Shown here: in pieces, positions 35,376-45,115 of the stretch
Numbering within the stretch: the stretch's first letter is position 1
Layout: each line of letters starts with the position of its first letter
Source of the DNA: JAZKFT01 sp040386335
GTDB lineage: Bacteria; Bacteroidota; Bacteroidia; Chitinophagales; Chitinophagaceae
Assembly (NCBI GenBank): GCA_040386335.1
Contig: JAZKFT010000024.1
Location: 1 to 64,000, forward strand
DNA length: 64,000 bases
Direction of reading: 5' to 3'
Notes under the pieces: model-generated
What the model saw: only the letters and a program-made list of their open reading frames with translations
Databases searched by the model: none
What the model was told of the DNA's origin: nothing
Program-made: the position numbers and the translations under genes

Positions 35376-36968
35376 TTAAGGGGTATCCCAAAATACCCTT
35401 GAAGATAATTTATCGCCTCCGATAGCTGTTGCAGCGGCGGTATAATTCGCCGTATTTGCAGATGCTTCTATATTGGGATAAGAAAGCCTTCTCACAAAAC
35501 CAGCACTGCCAAGGTCTGCGGTAACAGGATTTGGTGTTAATGCAGGAATCCCGGTTCTTCTAAAGTTGGCAAATGCTTCTGTCCCGTTCCGGATATTTAC
35601 AACCCAGTATTGCGTGTTGATCAGCTTCAGGGCATCTGCGTTACTATAAGCTACATTCGGATTGGCTATATAGGCCGCAACGTCGGCTGGTGTAATCGTG
35701 GTAGTGCCTGTGTATAGAGCGTAGGTTGCCATATCTGCTGCAATAGCATTTTCATAATATGTTTTGGCCTGCGCATCGCCCCCTGTGATCCAACCTCTCT
35801 TAGCTGCTTCTGCCAGCAATAAGGATGTTTGTGCATAAGTTACCCAGAATTCAGGAACCCCGGGAGCAGCAACAATATTTACGTTGAATTGTGAATAATT
35901 AAGCCCCGATCCCCTGGCGCCCCTGTAGGGACTACCAGCCGCTAAAATCTGGTCGCTGGTAACGCCAATGGGAGCTCCGAATTGATTAGCTAAAACGACA
36001 TCTGGATTGAGATTTGCCTGAATAGCACCCGGATCTGCATATTGTGCTATCATAAACTTGGCACGGGGATCAACAGTTGATTTTAGATGATTTACAAATG
36101 GTTCAGCAGCATAGTTAAACTGTGAGAAGTTTCGCAATACAGCATTGTCCGCTTGCGAAAAGACTGTGCCATCATTCTTAACAAACGCATTATCCGCATT
36201 TGATGCCATCACGCCACCGCCAAAGGCTTCTGCGACAATAGCGGCAGCCTTTGTGGGATTAGCTTTGGAGTACCGCATTCCCAACCGTAACATTAATGAA
36301 TTTCCTAACTTTTTCCATTTGGCCACCTGTTCTGTAGCATTGGCAGTTTTGGTGGATGCCTGGGCATTTGTTCCGTAAAAAAGATCAGCTGATATAAATT
36401 CACCACCGGCGCTCAATGCGGCTATTGATTCTTTAAGCTCTTTATACAAGTCATCATATATGGCTGCATCGTCGTCATATTTCGGGAAAAATGCGCCATC
36501 TGAAACTGCTTTTCCAGCTTCAAAGTAAGGAACGTCTCCATAGTTATCAACCAGGCCCATAAATACCTGTGCTTTCCAGATCCGGATCATGCTTCTAAGA
36601 TTCACACGGGTTGTGGCTGGACCTAACAGGTTCAGTGCCTGGATCAGATTTTTAACCGGTGGTGAATTACCATTGGAGCCATTTGAATATGATTGATCCC
36701 ATTTTGGAGTGCTGTTTCCATCAATGTCCGCATTGAAGCTAAAACCAAGATTAGCACCTGTATTGTAGGGAACCACAAATTGCTGGACAATAATATGCTC
36801 TGCATTCCATGTTCCAATATGGCTTCGCTGAGATCCTGCAAGCAGCAGAGCTGGATCAATTGCAGTTACTGCATAAGGGTTGGTGTTTATTTTCACAAAA
36901 TCCTTGTCGCATGATGCAAAAAAACAGACGCAGCTTATTAGGATTAGCTGTTTAATTGTTTTTATCAT
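35376..36968 (-). CDS. susD: SusD-like surface glycan-binding lipoprotein
   Basis: A 530-residue protein beginning with a lipoprotein signal (ISCVCFFASC, Cys20), followed by the SusD/RagB start DKDFVKINTNPYAV. The TPR-like helices (RSMIRIWKAQVFMGLVDNYGDVPYFEA) and the ending region with SYPNIEASANTANY are typical of the SusD_2 subgroup. It sits on the cell surface, caps the SusC barrel and delivers oligosaccharides. It begins 4 bases after susC ends, so the two are translationally coupled. A glycan specificity cannot be read from sequence; context indicates arabinoxylan fragments. Confidence 0.93.
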   Translation of the reverse strand: MIKTIKQLILISCVCFFASCDKDFVKINTNPYAVTAIDPALLLAGSQRSHIGTWNAEHIIVQQFVVPYNTGANLGFSFNADIDGNSTPKWDQSYSNGSNGNSPPVKNLIQALNLLGPATTRVNLRSMIRIWKAQVFMGLVDNYGDVPYFEAGKAVSDGAFFPKYDDDAAIYDDLYKELKESIAALSAGGEFISADLFYGTNAQASTKTANATEQVAKWKKLGNSLMLRLGMRYSKANPTKAAAIVAEAFGGGVMASNADNAFVKNDGTVFSQADNAVLRNFSQFNYAAEPFVNHLKSTVDPRAKFMIAQYADPGAIQANLNPDVVLANQFGAPIGVTSDQILAAGSPYRGARGSGLNYSQFNVNIVAAPGVPEFWVTYAQTSLLLAEAAKRGWITGGDAQAKTYYENAIAADMATYALYTGTTTITPADVAAYIANPNVAYSNADALKLINTQYWVVNIRNGTEAFANFRRTGIPALTPNPVTADLGSAGFVRRLSYPNIEASANTANYTAAATAIGGDKLSSRVFWDTP

Positions 36969-36972
36969 ATAG

Positions 36973-39900
36973 TTAGAATTTGACGTTTAAAGTTAGATTG
37001 TAATTGCGTGTAGTGGGTAAGGATGAATTCTCATAACCAGCCCGGGTGTCGCCGGATGACTGGATGGCTTCCGGATCAAGTCCCGGCAAATCTTTGTGCA
37101 GAATGGCCACATTACGACAAGATGCGGACAATGATAATCCTTTGACAAATTTTAGTACAGGTACTTTTTTTATAAGGTCTGAAAAATTATATGCCAATGA
37201 AACATTTCTAAGCTTGACGAAATCTGATTTAAACGTAAAAGGATCCCCAATTTGATAGTTTCTGTAATCTGTCCAGTAACCTTGCAGGCCACCACCGGCA
37301 ACAGTGATGGTAGTGGTGTTGGGCGAGCCCGCATTCGGTACGCCTGCATCATAAACGGCTGGCACCAATATCCCCGATTCACGACCCTGCAACGACAATT
37401 TAGAATGTCCCTGTCTTGTCATATTCAACAGCGTAGAAGTTAATACGGTGCCGCCAAATTTATAGTCAATATGTATCCCAAGGCTCAGATTCTTATAGCT
37501 AATATTGTTATTCCAACCGCCGGTAAACTTAGGGATGGAACTGCCGACGGGATAGTAACCGGTGCCTAAAGGACCGGAAGTCCTGTCTTCAACCAGCCGG
37601 CCATTACTGCCTACCACAAGTTCGCCTTTCGCACTTCTCTTGGCACGTTTTGTATACAATTGATTCATGCCCAGCCCTTCAGTGTACCTTATTTCGCCAA
37701 GAAACTCATTACCAGTGCCATTAAAATACAGCAACAGAATTGTTCCACTTGGATTGCCCACATTCAGAACTTTTGTTTTTAAATATGCATTATTCCAGGA
37801 AGTTGTCCAGCTTACATTTTTGTTTTGTATGGCTTTAAATTCAACAAGGGTTTCCAAACCGCTGTTCTTTAAAGAGGCTTTATTCTGTTTTGAAGTAGCA
37901 TAACCGGATGCAGTGGAAAGATTGACATCTATTATCTGGTCTGTGGTTAATTTATCAAATACAGCAATATCCAGTAACAACCTGTTTTTAAACAATCTCG
38001 TTTCAAGGCCTATTTCTTTTTCCGTTACGGTAAATGGTTGCAACAATGGATTAGGTGCATTTGTGCCGTTGACACTCGCAGTAGTTTGGTTGTTAAATAA
38101 ATTGGCACCAAGTCCATAAGTAAGCAGGCCATCATAAGGATTTACCAAAGCTACACTGCCAACCTGTGCCCAGGAAGCTCTTAACTTTCCGAACGAAAGC
38201 CATTTCACTGTTTTTAATACTTCGGAGAAAACAAAACTGCCGGATACAGATGAATAGAACTTACTGTTATATTCAGGATTTAGTATCGAAAACCAATCAT
38301 TTCTTCCCGTAGCACTAATGTATAAAAGCCCGTTGTAGCCTAATTCAGCAGTGCCATAAAGTGAATTGACACGTTGCTGACTATAGTTAAAACCATCTCC
38401 TGCACCCTTTACTGTGCCATTTCTGTAAGAATAGAGATTTGGAACGGTAAAGTTGGTGGCACTCTGGGTCATGTTCTTGAACTCCGATCTTAAAGTGTTT
38501 CCACCAAAACTGGCGTCAAAAGATAATTTTCCAAACTGATTGCTGGTACCCAACAGGAAATCCGCATTAATATCGGTTGTAGTAGTTTTACTGAGATTAT
38601 AGCTTCCCCTGTAGGTAACTGTGGGAGTACTGGTGGCAATTACAGTGTTGGACCCTGTACCATTCAGCGCAAACCATTCTGTGAAATTGTCACCACGATC
38701 ATAGTTGAACCTACCCTGCGCGTAGAGCCATTTTGTAATATCATAACGTAGTGTAGCTGTTCCGAGAAGACGGTTTCTGTCTTCTTTATATTTTTGGCCG
38801 TTTTGCAAAGCAAAGTATGGGTTATTAACTGTACCCTGGAATCCGCTGGTTTTCCATTCCGCACCTGTTGCTGGATCGGTAGCGTGATCTCTATAAGCTT
38901 CAATCGGAGTGGAAATAGGCATCCTGTTAAAGAAATTTACAGCGCCATCACCCTGCGTACCTATTTGCGGAGGATTGATATAGTCTTCATCAGCGTAGTT
39001 AACATTCAACTGGAACTTGAGTTTTTTGGCAATGGTTTGATTGACTCCTACATTGAAAATCGTCCTTTTGTATTCGTTGCTTGGTACAATACCGTCAGCA
39101 CTGGTAGTAGAAACGGACGCCCTGAATCCTCCATTAGGTCCACCGCCCGATAATCCTAGTGTGTTGGTTAAATTGGTTCCGGTTTGAAGAAAGTCAAATA
39201 GTTGGTGAGGATAGGCAGAGTAGGGTCTCATTACGGCATCAAAATTTATTGTCGGCACGCCATCCAGCCTTGCTCCCCATCCAAACTGGCCATTGCCCTG
39301 TATCTGGGCGGCAGTTGTAAATTTGGCACCATTCTGCCCCTGGCCATATTCAGTCTGAACTATTTCATCCATGAAATTGAGGGCTTCTGATCTCGTGTAG
39401 CTGGACGTAAAATCAACACCGATTCCCTGATTTTTTTGACCTGATTTAGTAGTAATGATGATGGCACCCCGGGCAGCCCTGGAACCATAAATCGCAGCAG
39501 CCGCAGCTCCTTTCAACACAGTCATGCTTTCGATATCATCCGGGTTTATGTTCGCCAGGTTATCTCCGCGGTCACGTTGCTGGCCACCACCTTCGGCATT
39601 CCTGGCTCCCTGATCTAAGGGCAGCCCATTAATAACCAAAAGGGGCGAGTTATCTGCTCCGGCAAAGCCAACCTGGCCGCGAATACGGATCTGGTTACTG
39701 GCTCCTGCACCCGCTGCAGGTGGCGTAATATTCAGGCCGGCAACCCGTCCTTCAAGGGATTCACCTACGTTCAAAGTTCTGTTCTTTACCAGTTCATCTG
39801 CGTTAACAGAAGTGGTGGAGTAGCCTAGTTTTTTGGATTCCTTTTTTTGGCCTAAACCGATTACTATTACTGCATCAAGATCAGATCCATCCCCTTTCAT

Positions 39901-40209
39901 CAGGCTGACAGAAATATTTTCTCTGCGGTTAACGGGCACTTCAGCAGTAACAAACCCAATAAAGCTTATAACAATGATATCATTGCCGCCAGCATTAATG
40001 CTGAAGTTTCCTGCAGCATTTGTTAAGGTAGCTTTGGTCGTACCTTTTACTGAAACTGTTGCGCCCGCAACAGGTTTGCTTTCCCCATCTGATACAGTTC
40101 CTTTTACCGTTTGGCCAAATCCGCAAACAGTCATAAGAAAGAAGGACAAGAACAACAAATAAAAACGGGATTTACCTGGCGAAAATGCCAGCAACATTTT
40201 TTTCTTCAT
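36973..40209 (-). CDS. susC: SusC-like TonB-dependent outer-membrane transporter
   Basis: A 1,078-residue SusC/RagA protein. Signal peptide, then a carboxypeptidase-regulatory-like beta domain (about 34-110, VKGTVSDGESKPVAGATVSV). Next the TonB-box-like segment DAVIVIGLGQKKESKKLGYS, the plug (GRVAGLNI, IRIRGQVGF, VLKGAAAAAIYGSRAARGAI), and a 22-strand barrel ending in YNLTLNVKF with a terminal Phe. No extra anti-sigma-interacting (STN) domain is seen, so control through an ECF sigma/anti-sigma pair is not indicated. It is the first gene of the minus-strand locus and imports oligosaccharides into the periplasm with SusD. Confidence 0.95.
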   Translation of the reverse strand: MKKKMLLAFSPGKSRFYLLFLSFFLMTVCGFGQTVKGTVSDGESKPVAGATVSVKGTTKATLTNAAGNFSINAGGNDIIVISFIGFVTAEVPVNRRENISVSLMKGDGSDLDAVIVIGLGQKKESKKLGYSTTSVNADELVKNRTLNVGESLEGRVAGLNITPPAAGAGASNQIRIRGQVGFAGADNSPLLVINGLPLDQGARNAEGGGQQRDRGDNLANINPDDIESMTVLKGAAAAAIYGSRAARGAIIITTKSGQKNQGIGVDFTSSYTRSEALNFMDEIVQTEYGQGQNGAKFTTAAQIQGNGQFGWGARLDGVPTINFDAVMRPYSAYPHQLFDFLQTGTNLTNTLGLSGGGPNGGFRASVSTTSADGIVPSNEYKRTIFNVGVNQTIAKKLKFQLNVNYADEDYINPPQIGTQGDGAVNFFNRMPISTPIEAYRDHATDPATGAEWKTSGFQGTVNNPYFALQNGQKYKEDRNRLLGTATLRYDITKWLYAQGRFNYDRGDNFTEWFALNGTGSNTVIATSTPTVTYRGSYNLSKTTTTDINADFLLGTSNQFGKLSFDASFGGNTLRSEFKNMTQSATNFTVPNLYSYRNGTVKGAGDGFNYSQQRVNSLYGTAELGYNGLLYISATGRNDWFSILNPEYNSKFYSSVSGSFVFSEVLKTVKWLSFGKLRASWAQVGSVALVNPYDGLLTYGLGANLFNNQTTASVNGTNAPNPLLQPFTVTEKEIGLETRLFKNRLLLDIAVFDKLTTDQIIDVNLSTASGYATSKQNKASLKNSGLETLVEFKAIQNKNVSWTTSWNNAYLKTKVLNVGNPSGTILLLYFNGTGNEFLGEIRYTEGLGMNQLYTKRAKRSAKGELVVGSNGRLVEDRTSGPLGTGYYPVGSSIPKFTGGWNNNISYKNLSLGIHIDYKFGGTVLTSTLLNMTRQGHSKLSLQGRESGILVPAVYDAGVPNAGSPNTTTITVAGGGLQGYWTDYRNYQIGDPFTFKSDFVKLRNVSLAYNFSDLIKKVPVLKFVKGLSLSASCRNVAILHKDLPGLDPEAIQSSGDTRAGYENSSLPTTRNYNLTLNVKF

Positions 40210-40916
40210 AAAGCAAGTTGTTTGGGGTTAATTTTAAAACATTAGCGGCAAAAATAATAAGTGTCATTTTTACCCTTATGCAAGGTTTCACAATTTCTGA
40301 TAAAAAACTTCCAATAAAACACATTGGTGGATTTTGTACAAAATGTTACGCGTTTTCCTTGATATTTATTTTTTAAATCACCCCCAATGCTCATTTGCTA
40401 AACGATTGCCTGATGATCCAGTTTCTAATGCGATGTGAGAATTTACATGAATTGCGACAACTTTTACAAAATACTACAATTGGGAGAAGTGTGGATATTT
40501 TAAGCAGATCTGTCAGCATCAGCCAGCACAATTGTAGTGGTAGTGCAAGTAAAATCGAAATGAATACTTATCGTGTTGCAGTGTCAGAGACATTGCATTG
40601 CCGGAGCGCTTACGTGGAAAAGTCCAAATGTTACGTATATAAACGTTGCGAAATTTTCAGAAAACCTGGAGCCAAACTCAAAGACGATTTCAAGTCTGTA
40701 GTTCAATCGCACCAGGGTTTTAAAAATGAACATGTAAATAAATAATATTATTTGATTATTACCAAAGAAGCGGGAAGTGAATTAAATGGCGCCGGTGACT
40801 TGACAATTCTGTTTTTCTCTTGGAAGCATTAGGGCAAAATGCTCCGGTTCCGAACATCAAAACACTGATACGATACATTCCTGTTTTAAAAATCGCATTT
40901 AAAACCAATACTACTT
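40210..40916. other. divergent intergenic region between susC and the transporter gene
   Basis: This 707-base space separates the two divergent units. The susC-proximal end has the predicted -7 box. A 116-codon open frame (40395-40745, plus) starts with TTG and has a composition unlike the neighbouring proteins; I treat it as chance. No tRNA, hairpin terminator or repeat was recognised. A regulatory RNA or operators for a distant regulator could hide here, but nothing specific supports that. Confidence 0.5.
40249..40256 (-). promoter_or_regulatory. predicted -7 promoter box of susC
   Basis: TATTTTTG on the minus strand is an exact TAnnTTTG match, about 40 bases before the susC ATG. No well-spaced TTTG -33 element was found, so activation by a regulator is plausible. 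No ATCGAT-type palindrome is seen nearby, so LacI control of susC is not supported. Confidence 0.5.
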
Positions 40917-42041
40917 ATGGCCATTTCTAAAAAACCACTTTTTACGTTCTGTTACATTGCAGCAATCTGTATGTTATTGGCCTTTGCCTTTGCCAGCTAC
41001 CAGAAACAAAATGATTGGGCGGGATGTTGCCTGGCTTTATTTTTTGTATTTCTGGCAATCGCATTCAGGGGAAGTAAGTTATTTAAAGGCTACTGGTACA
41101 GCGTTGTGATTCTCGCAGTGGCTACTATAGCAATGTATTTTCCGCAATACTTTAAGACAGTTGGTGGGAGGGAAGCATCATTTTTTATTCCAATTCTTTT
41201 GCAGGTGATTATGTTTGGAATGGGAACGGAATTAAGCCTTAAAGATTTTGCACAAGTGATGCGAATGCCCAAAGGCGTAATTGTTGGTATAGTATGTCAT
41301 TATACTATTATGCCATTGGTAGGTTTTGCAGTAGCCCATCTTTTTAATTTTCCGGGCGAAATTGCAGCTGGAATTATTTTGATTGGCTGTTGTCCCAGTG
41401 GCCTGGCCTCAAATGTTATGTGCTACCTGGCCAGGGCCAATCTTGCCTTGTCGGTTTCGGTTACAACTGTTTCAACATTATTGGCCCCTTTTTTAACACC
41501 ATTCCTGATGCGATTACTTGGTGGTAGTTATGTATCAATAGATTTATGGGCTATGGTTTGGGATATAACAAAAATCGTGATCATACCAATTGCTGCAGGG
41601 CTTGCATTTCATTATATCGTACGTGGAAAATTAAAATGGCTGGATAAAGCAATGCCTGTTATTTCAATGGTTGGGATTGCATTGGTATTACTTGTAATTA
41701 CTGCAGCAGGGCGGGACAATTTATTAAAAGTAGGCTGCCTGTTAATAGTAGCCACATTTATTCACAACATGGCTGGTTATTTTCTGGGGTATTGGTCCGC
41801 CCGTCTCTTAAAGTTTCCGGAAAGGGACTGCCGTACAATTGCTTTGGAAGTAGGTATGCAGAACGCAGGGCTTGCTGCAGCGCTTGCCAGGGGTATGGGT
41901 AAAATAGCTACTGTAGGGTTGGCCTCTGTAATATTTGGAACGATGATGAATGTAACAGGTTCATCGTTGGCCACATGGTGGCACAACCGGCCACCGGATG
42001 ATGATAAAAAAGCAGAAATAGAGGAAGACATACCAAACTAA
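40917..42041 (+). CDS. BASS-family (bile acid:Na+ symporter) transporter, probably for organic/keto acids
   Basis: A 374-residue inner-membrane protein with about 10 hydrophobic segments. The BASS signatures are clear: GMGTELSLKDFAQVMRMPKGVIVG, the GCCPSGLASNVMCYLARAN crossover region and MQNAGLAAALA near the end. The family carries bile acids, pyruvate, ketopantoate and other 2-oxo acids with sodium. It leads a plus-strand operon of secreted sugar-acid enzymes (29-base gap to the next gene). Uptake of pyruvate or a keto-deoxy sugar acid made in the periplasm is the logical role. That substrate is inference; the family is firm. Confidence 0.88.
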   Translation: MAISKKPLFTFCYIAAICMLLAFAFASYQKQNDWAGCCLALFFVFLAIAFRGSKLFKGYWYSVVILAVATIAMYFPQYFKTVGGREASFFIPILLQVIMFGMGTELSLKDFAQVMRMPKGVIVGIVCHYTIMPLVGFAVAHLFNFPGEIAAGIILIGCCPSGLASNVMCYLARANLALSVSVTTVSTLLAPFLTPFLMRLLGGSYVSIDLWAMVWDITKIVIIPIAAGLAFHYIVRGKLKWLDKAMPVISMVGIALVLLVITAAGRDNLLKVGCLLIVATFIHNMAGYFLGYWSARLLKFPERDCRTIALEVGMQNAGLAAALARGMGKIATVGLASVIFGTMMNVTGSSLATWWHNRPPDDDKKAEIEEDIPN

Positions 42042-42070
42042 AACCATTTTTCACTTTAAATATTGAAACT

Positions 42071-43021
42071 ATGATCAGGCGTTTATTGTTTTTTTTAATC
42101 ATGGGTAGCACAGGCCTGCAATCCAATAGTCAGCAGGTGCAAATAAGCAAGGATGAATTAATAGCGCTTACGCCCGAATGGAAAGGTGACCGGTTTCCTG
42201 ACGGGCGCCCTAAAGTTCCGGATGGTATTATCCGCAGAATGAAATCGGTAAGTGTGGAAGAGGCATGGGCAACAATGAGCAATGCCGGCTTCCGGTACCA
42301 GATTGCAGAAGGGTGGGAAGTAATCAATCCCGATAGTGTACTAGTCGGACGTGCTGTAACAACAACATTCATGCCCGGGCGTCCCGATGTATGGAAGGCG
42401 ATTGATTCGTTAGGAAAAAAGGAAGGAAGAAGGGCCCAGAATGTTTGGGCTGTAGAAATGCTGGTAAAAGGAGATGTGTATGTTGCTGATCAGTTTGGAG
42501 CTAAAAGAAACGGACCTACCATTGGCGATAATGTTGGAAATGCCATATATGCGAAAACAGGAAATGGAATTGTGTATGATGGTGCATTGAGAGACGTGGA
42601 GGGCCTAAAAGAAATAGGTGGCTTTACGTCTTACTATACCAGCTATGATCCCTCTTACCATAATCCCGGCGGAGGAGCAAACAGAGATTTGACTACCATG
42701 ATTGTAGGGATTAATAAACCTACGCGTATCCGCACAGTAACGGTAATGCCGGGCGATGTGGTATTAGGCAAAATGGGGGTGGTAGTATTTATTCCACCCC
42801 AATTGGCAGAGAAAGTCGTAACCACTTCTGAAATCGTGCGCTTGAGAGATATGTTTGGGCATCTGCGATTGAGAGAAGGGAAATACACAGCCGGACAAAT
42901 TGATACCCGTTGGTCAGATGAAATTGAGAAAGATTTTTCGAAGTGGCTCAATGATCACATCAATGAGTTGCCGGTTGGTAAGGAGCAGATACAGGAATTT
43001 TTGAAAGACCGTACCTGGTAA
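42071..43021 (+). CDS. secreted RraA-like protein 1 (class II pyruvate-aldolase fold)
   Basis: A 316-residue protein with a Sec signal (RRLLFFLIMGSTGLQSNSQ). The core from about residue 80 is the RraA/dimethylmenaquinone methyltransferase-like fold: GDVYVADQFGAKRNGPTIGD and GNGIVYDGALRDVEG, where Arg174-Asp175 match the substrate- and metal-binding pair of 4-hydroxy-4-methyl-2-oxoglutarate aldolases. An added N-terminal region of about 80 residues and a C-terminal helical tail make it longer than RraA (about 160) or the aldolases (about 230). Family members are nearly always cytosolic, so the signal peptide is odd. Next to a sugar-acid dehydratase, cleavage of a 2-keto-3-deoxy acid is the favoured role. 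Confidence 0.82.
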   Translation: MIRRLLFFLIMGSTGLQSNSQQVQISKDELIALTPEWKGDRFPDGRPKVPDGIIRRMKSVSVEEAWATMSNAGFRYQIAEGWEVINPDSVLVGRAVTTTFMPGRPDVWKAIDSLGKKEGRRAQNVWAVEMLVKGDVYVADQFGAKRNGPTIGDNVGNAIYAKTGNGIVYDGALRDVEGLKEIGGFTSYYTSYDPSYHNPGGGANRDLTTMIVGINKPTRIRTVTVMPGDVVLGKMGVVVFIPPQLAEKVVTTSEIVRLRDMFGHLRLREGKYTAGQIDTRWSDEIEKDFSKWLNDHINELPVGKEQIQEFLKDRTW

Positions 43022-43059
43022 ATTAGACAACATTTCAAGTAACTAATAAAATTAATACT

Positions 43060-44340
43060 ATGTCAAACTCAAGAAGAAATTTTCTAAGTAAAGCAGCCAT
43101 CGCTGCTGCAATGACACCATTTGCATCTCTGTCAACCTTTGGTCAACCAATGGTGACCGCTATTGACAGAGCCCCTAAATCATCAGCTCCATCTGATTTG
43201 AAGATAGAAAGTGTCACGCCGGCGTTTATCAGGGGCGTCAATAGTCTGTACATTAAAATAACAACTAATCAGGGTATTGTGGGGTATGGAGAAGGAGTTG
43301 ATGCTGTACCGGGAACTTATTTTCTGGTTAAGAGGATGGGCAGCCGGCTCAGAAACAGAAATCCATTGGATGTCCATTCGATATTCAACGACATACGTAA
43401 AGGCGGCATTTTTGAGGGCGCCCAGGGAGGCATGTATATTGCCGTATTATCTGCTATAGAAATTGCACTGTGGGATATCGCTGGTAAAGCATTAGGTGTA
43501 CCAGTGTACCGGTTATTAGGCGGAAAATTTCGGGATAAGATCAGGGTATATTACGATACCGTTTTTTATGCCATAAGGAACCCGCCCATTAAAGAGTACC
43601 AGGATGCAGGGAAAAAAGGGGTAAGCATGGGTTTCAACGCTATTAAATACGATATCGATGAGGCATCCGATCCCAATAAATACGACCGCGCTAACTGGAC
43701 AATGAGTCCTGGTGAGTTAATAAGGATGGAAGAACAGGTAGCGGCGGCAAGGGAAGCAGTAGGTCCTAAAATTGATATTTGTATTGACATGCATGGAAGG
43801 TATGATTATGTAACGGCACAGGCTGTCGCTCATCGTTTAGAGAAATATAATTTGATGTGGCTTGAAGAGCCAATGCCTACAGAGAATGTGGATATCTATA
43901 AATCGCTTACAGAATCGACCAGCATACCCATCTGTTATGGTGAAAACAATTACATGGCTTACGGTTTTAGAAGGGCACTCGAAATTGGAGCTATTGATAT
44001 TGTCATGCCGGATTTACAGAAAACCGGTGGTTTGGGAGAAGGACAACGTATTGCCAACCTTGCTAATTTATATTACAAGCCGTTTTCTCCACACATGGTG
44101 GCCTCATTCCTGGGCTGCATGGCTTCCTGTCACGTTTGCGCATCAGTACCCAACTTTATGATACTGGAATGGCAGGCATATTTTCATACAAACCAAATGT
44201 GGAAGGACATTGTAACATATGATGGAGAATGGGTAAAGGATGGCTTTATTACGCTTTCCGAGAAACCAGGCATTGGTGTAGATTTGAACGAGGAGGGAAT
44301 GAAAAAGTATGCATTGCCGGACGTGCCTTTTTTTGTGTAA
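43060..44340 (+). CDS. Tat-exported enolase-superfamily sugar-acid dehydratase
   Basis: A 426-residue protein starting with a textbook twin-arginine motif (SRRNFLSK) and a hydrophobic segment ending near STFGQP, so it is exported folded with its metal. The rest is a mandelate racemase/enolase protein of the D-galactonate/gluconate dehydratase type. Metal ligands are Asp243 (CIDMHGRYD), Glu269 or 270 (WLEEP) and Glu295 (YGENNY). The general acid/base pair is Asp318 (MPDLQKTGG) and His345 (FSPHMVASF). Such enzymes dehydrate aldonates to 2-keto-3-deoxy-aldonates. It sits between the first RraA-like protein and a YhcH-like protein, with gaps under 40 bases. Which aldonate is not decidable. Confidence 0.88.
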   Translation: MSNSRRNFLSKAAIAAAMTPFASLSTFGQPMVTAIDRAPKSSAPSDLKIESVTPAFIRGVNSLYIKITTNQGIVGYGEGVDAVPGTYFLVKRMGSRLRNRNPLDVHSIFNDIRKGGIFEGAQGGMYIAVLSAIEIALWDIAGKALGVPVYRLLGGKFRDKIRVYYDTVFYAIRNPPIKEYQDAGKKGVSMGFNAIKYDIDEASDPNKYDRANWTMSPGELIRMEEQVAAAREAVGPKIDICIDMHGRYDYVTAQAVAHRLEKYNLMWLEEPMPTENVDIYKSLTESTSIPICYGENNYMAYGFRRALEIGAIDIVMPDLQKTGGLGEGQRIANLANLYYKPFSPHMVASFLGCMASCHVCASVPNFMILEWQAYFHTNQMWKDIVTYDGEWVKDGFITLSEKPGIGVDLNEEGMKKYALPDVPFFV

Positions 44341-44377
44341 TGACTGAAAGTTGAATTCAAGTAACAATCCATATTGT

Positions 44378-45115
44378 ATGAGTACACGGCATGCTTTTTC
44401 TAATAAGATAACGCCACCGCTTCTGGCTATTTTTCCGGTCAAAGTTGGTTGGCAGCGACGAGCAAATAATATTTGCCAAAGTTTCTTTAGAGCCTCAGAA
44501 TTTGGTAAGAAAGAAAGATTATTTGCAGTCCTGCTGTTATCGTTGGTCACATTTTCGCTTGCAGCACAGGTAGAAAGTAGCGAATGGACGGGACGAATGG
44601 CAAAGAAATGGTTTAAGAAGAAGGAATACCTTGGCGGCCTGGCAGTCAAACCGCATGATGCGATTGATAAGATTCAATTTGCGAAGCAATATCATTTAAA
44701 CAAAACCTATTGGGATAAGGCTTTTGCCTTTCTAAAGGAGACGAATTTGCAAACACTGACCACCGGTCGTCACATTATTGATGTCGACAATGTGTATGCA
44801 TTTGTTAGCGAGGCCCCTTCTAAAGATTATGATAAAACTGCTTTTGAGTCGCACGAAAATTATATCGATTTGCAGTATGTAATTACAGGCGAGGAAAATA
44901 TGGGTAGGGCACCAGTGGCTTCTGTGAAAGTGGATAAGCCTTACAACGAGAAAACGGATATCGCCTTTTACACAGGAGATGGTATTATTTATACTGTGAA
45001 GCAGAACTGTTTTCTGCTGTTCTTTCCCGGGGAGGCGCACCGCCCCAACATAAGTCCGGGTGGAAATAAAGTGGTGAAAAAAGTGGTGATCAAAATAAAG
45101 CTGTCCAGGGAGTAA
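44378..45115 (+). CDS. secreted YhcH/YjgK/YiaL (TabA, DUF386) family protein
   Basis: The C-terminal 150 residues carry the DUF386 cupin-like fold (TTGRHIIDVDNVYAFVSE, FESHENYIDLQYVITGEE, FFPGEAHRPN, with KVVIKIKL at the end). Its His/Glu residues form a metal site. Bacterial relatives include a sialic acid anomerase and proteins of sugar-acid operons. A hydrophobic export segment (ERLFAVLLLSLVTFSLAAQ) starts only about 48 residues in. No ATG, GTG or TTG lies in frame just before it, so the real start or an N-terminal frame error is open. ATG 44378 is the nearest usable start. A role in sugar anomer conversion in the periplasm is inference. Confidence 0.75.
   Translation: MSTRHAFSNKITPPLLAIFPVKVGWQRRANNICQSFFRASEFGKKERLFAVLLLSLVTFSLAAQVESSEWTGRMAKKWFKKKEYLGGLAVKPHDAIDKIQFAKQYHLNKTYWDKAFAFLKETNLQTLTTGRHIIDVDNVYAFVSEAPSKDYDKTAFESHENYIDLQYVITGEENMGRAPVASVKVDKPYNEKTDIAFYTGDGIIYTVKQNCFLLFFPGEAHRPNISPGGNKVVKKVVIKIKLSRE

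Noticed and set aside
40395..40745. 116-codon plus-strand open frame in the susC/BASS divergent space
   Set aside because: TTG start, Cys- and Ser-rich with no domain pattern, and it lies in a likely promoter region.
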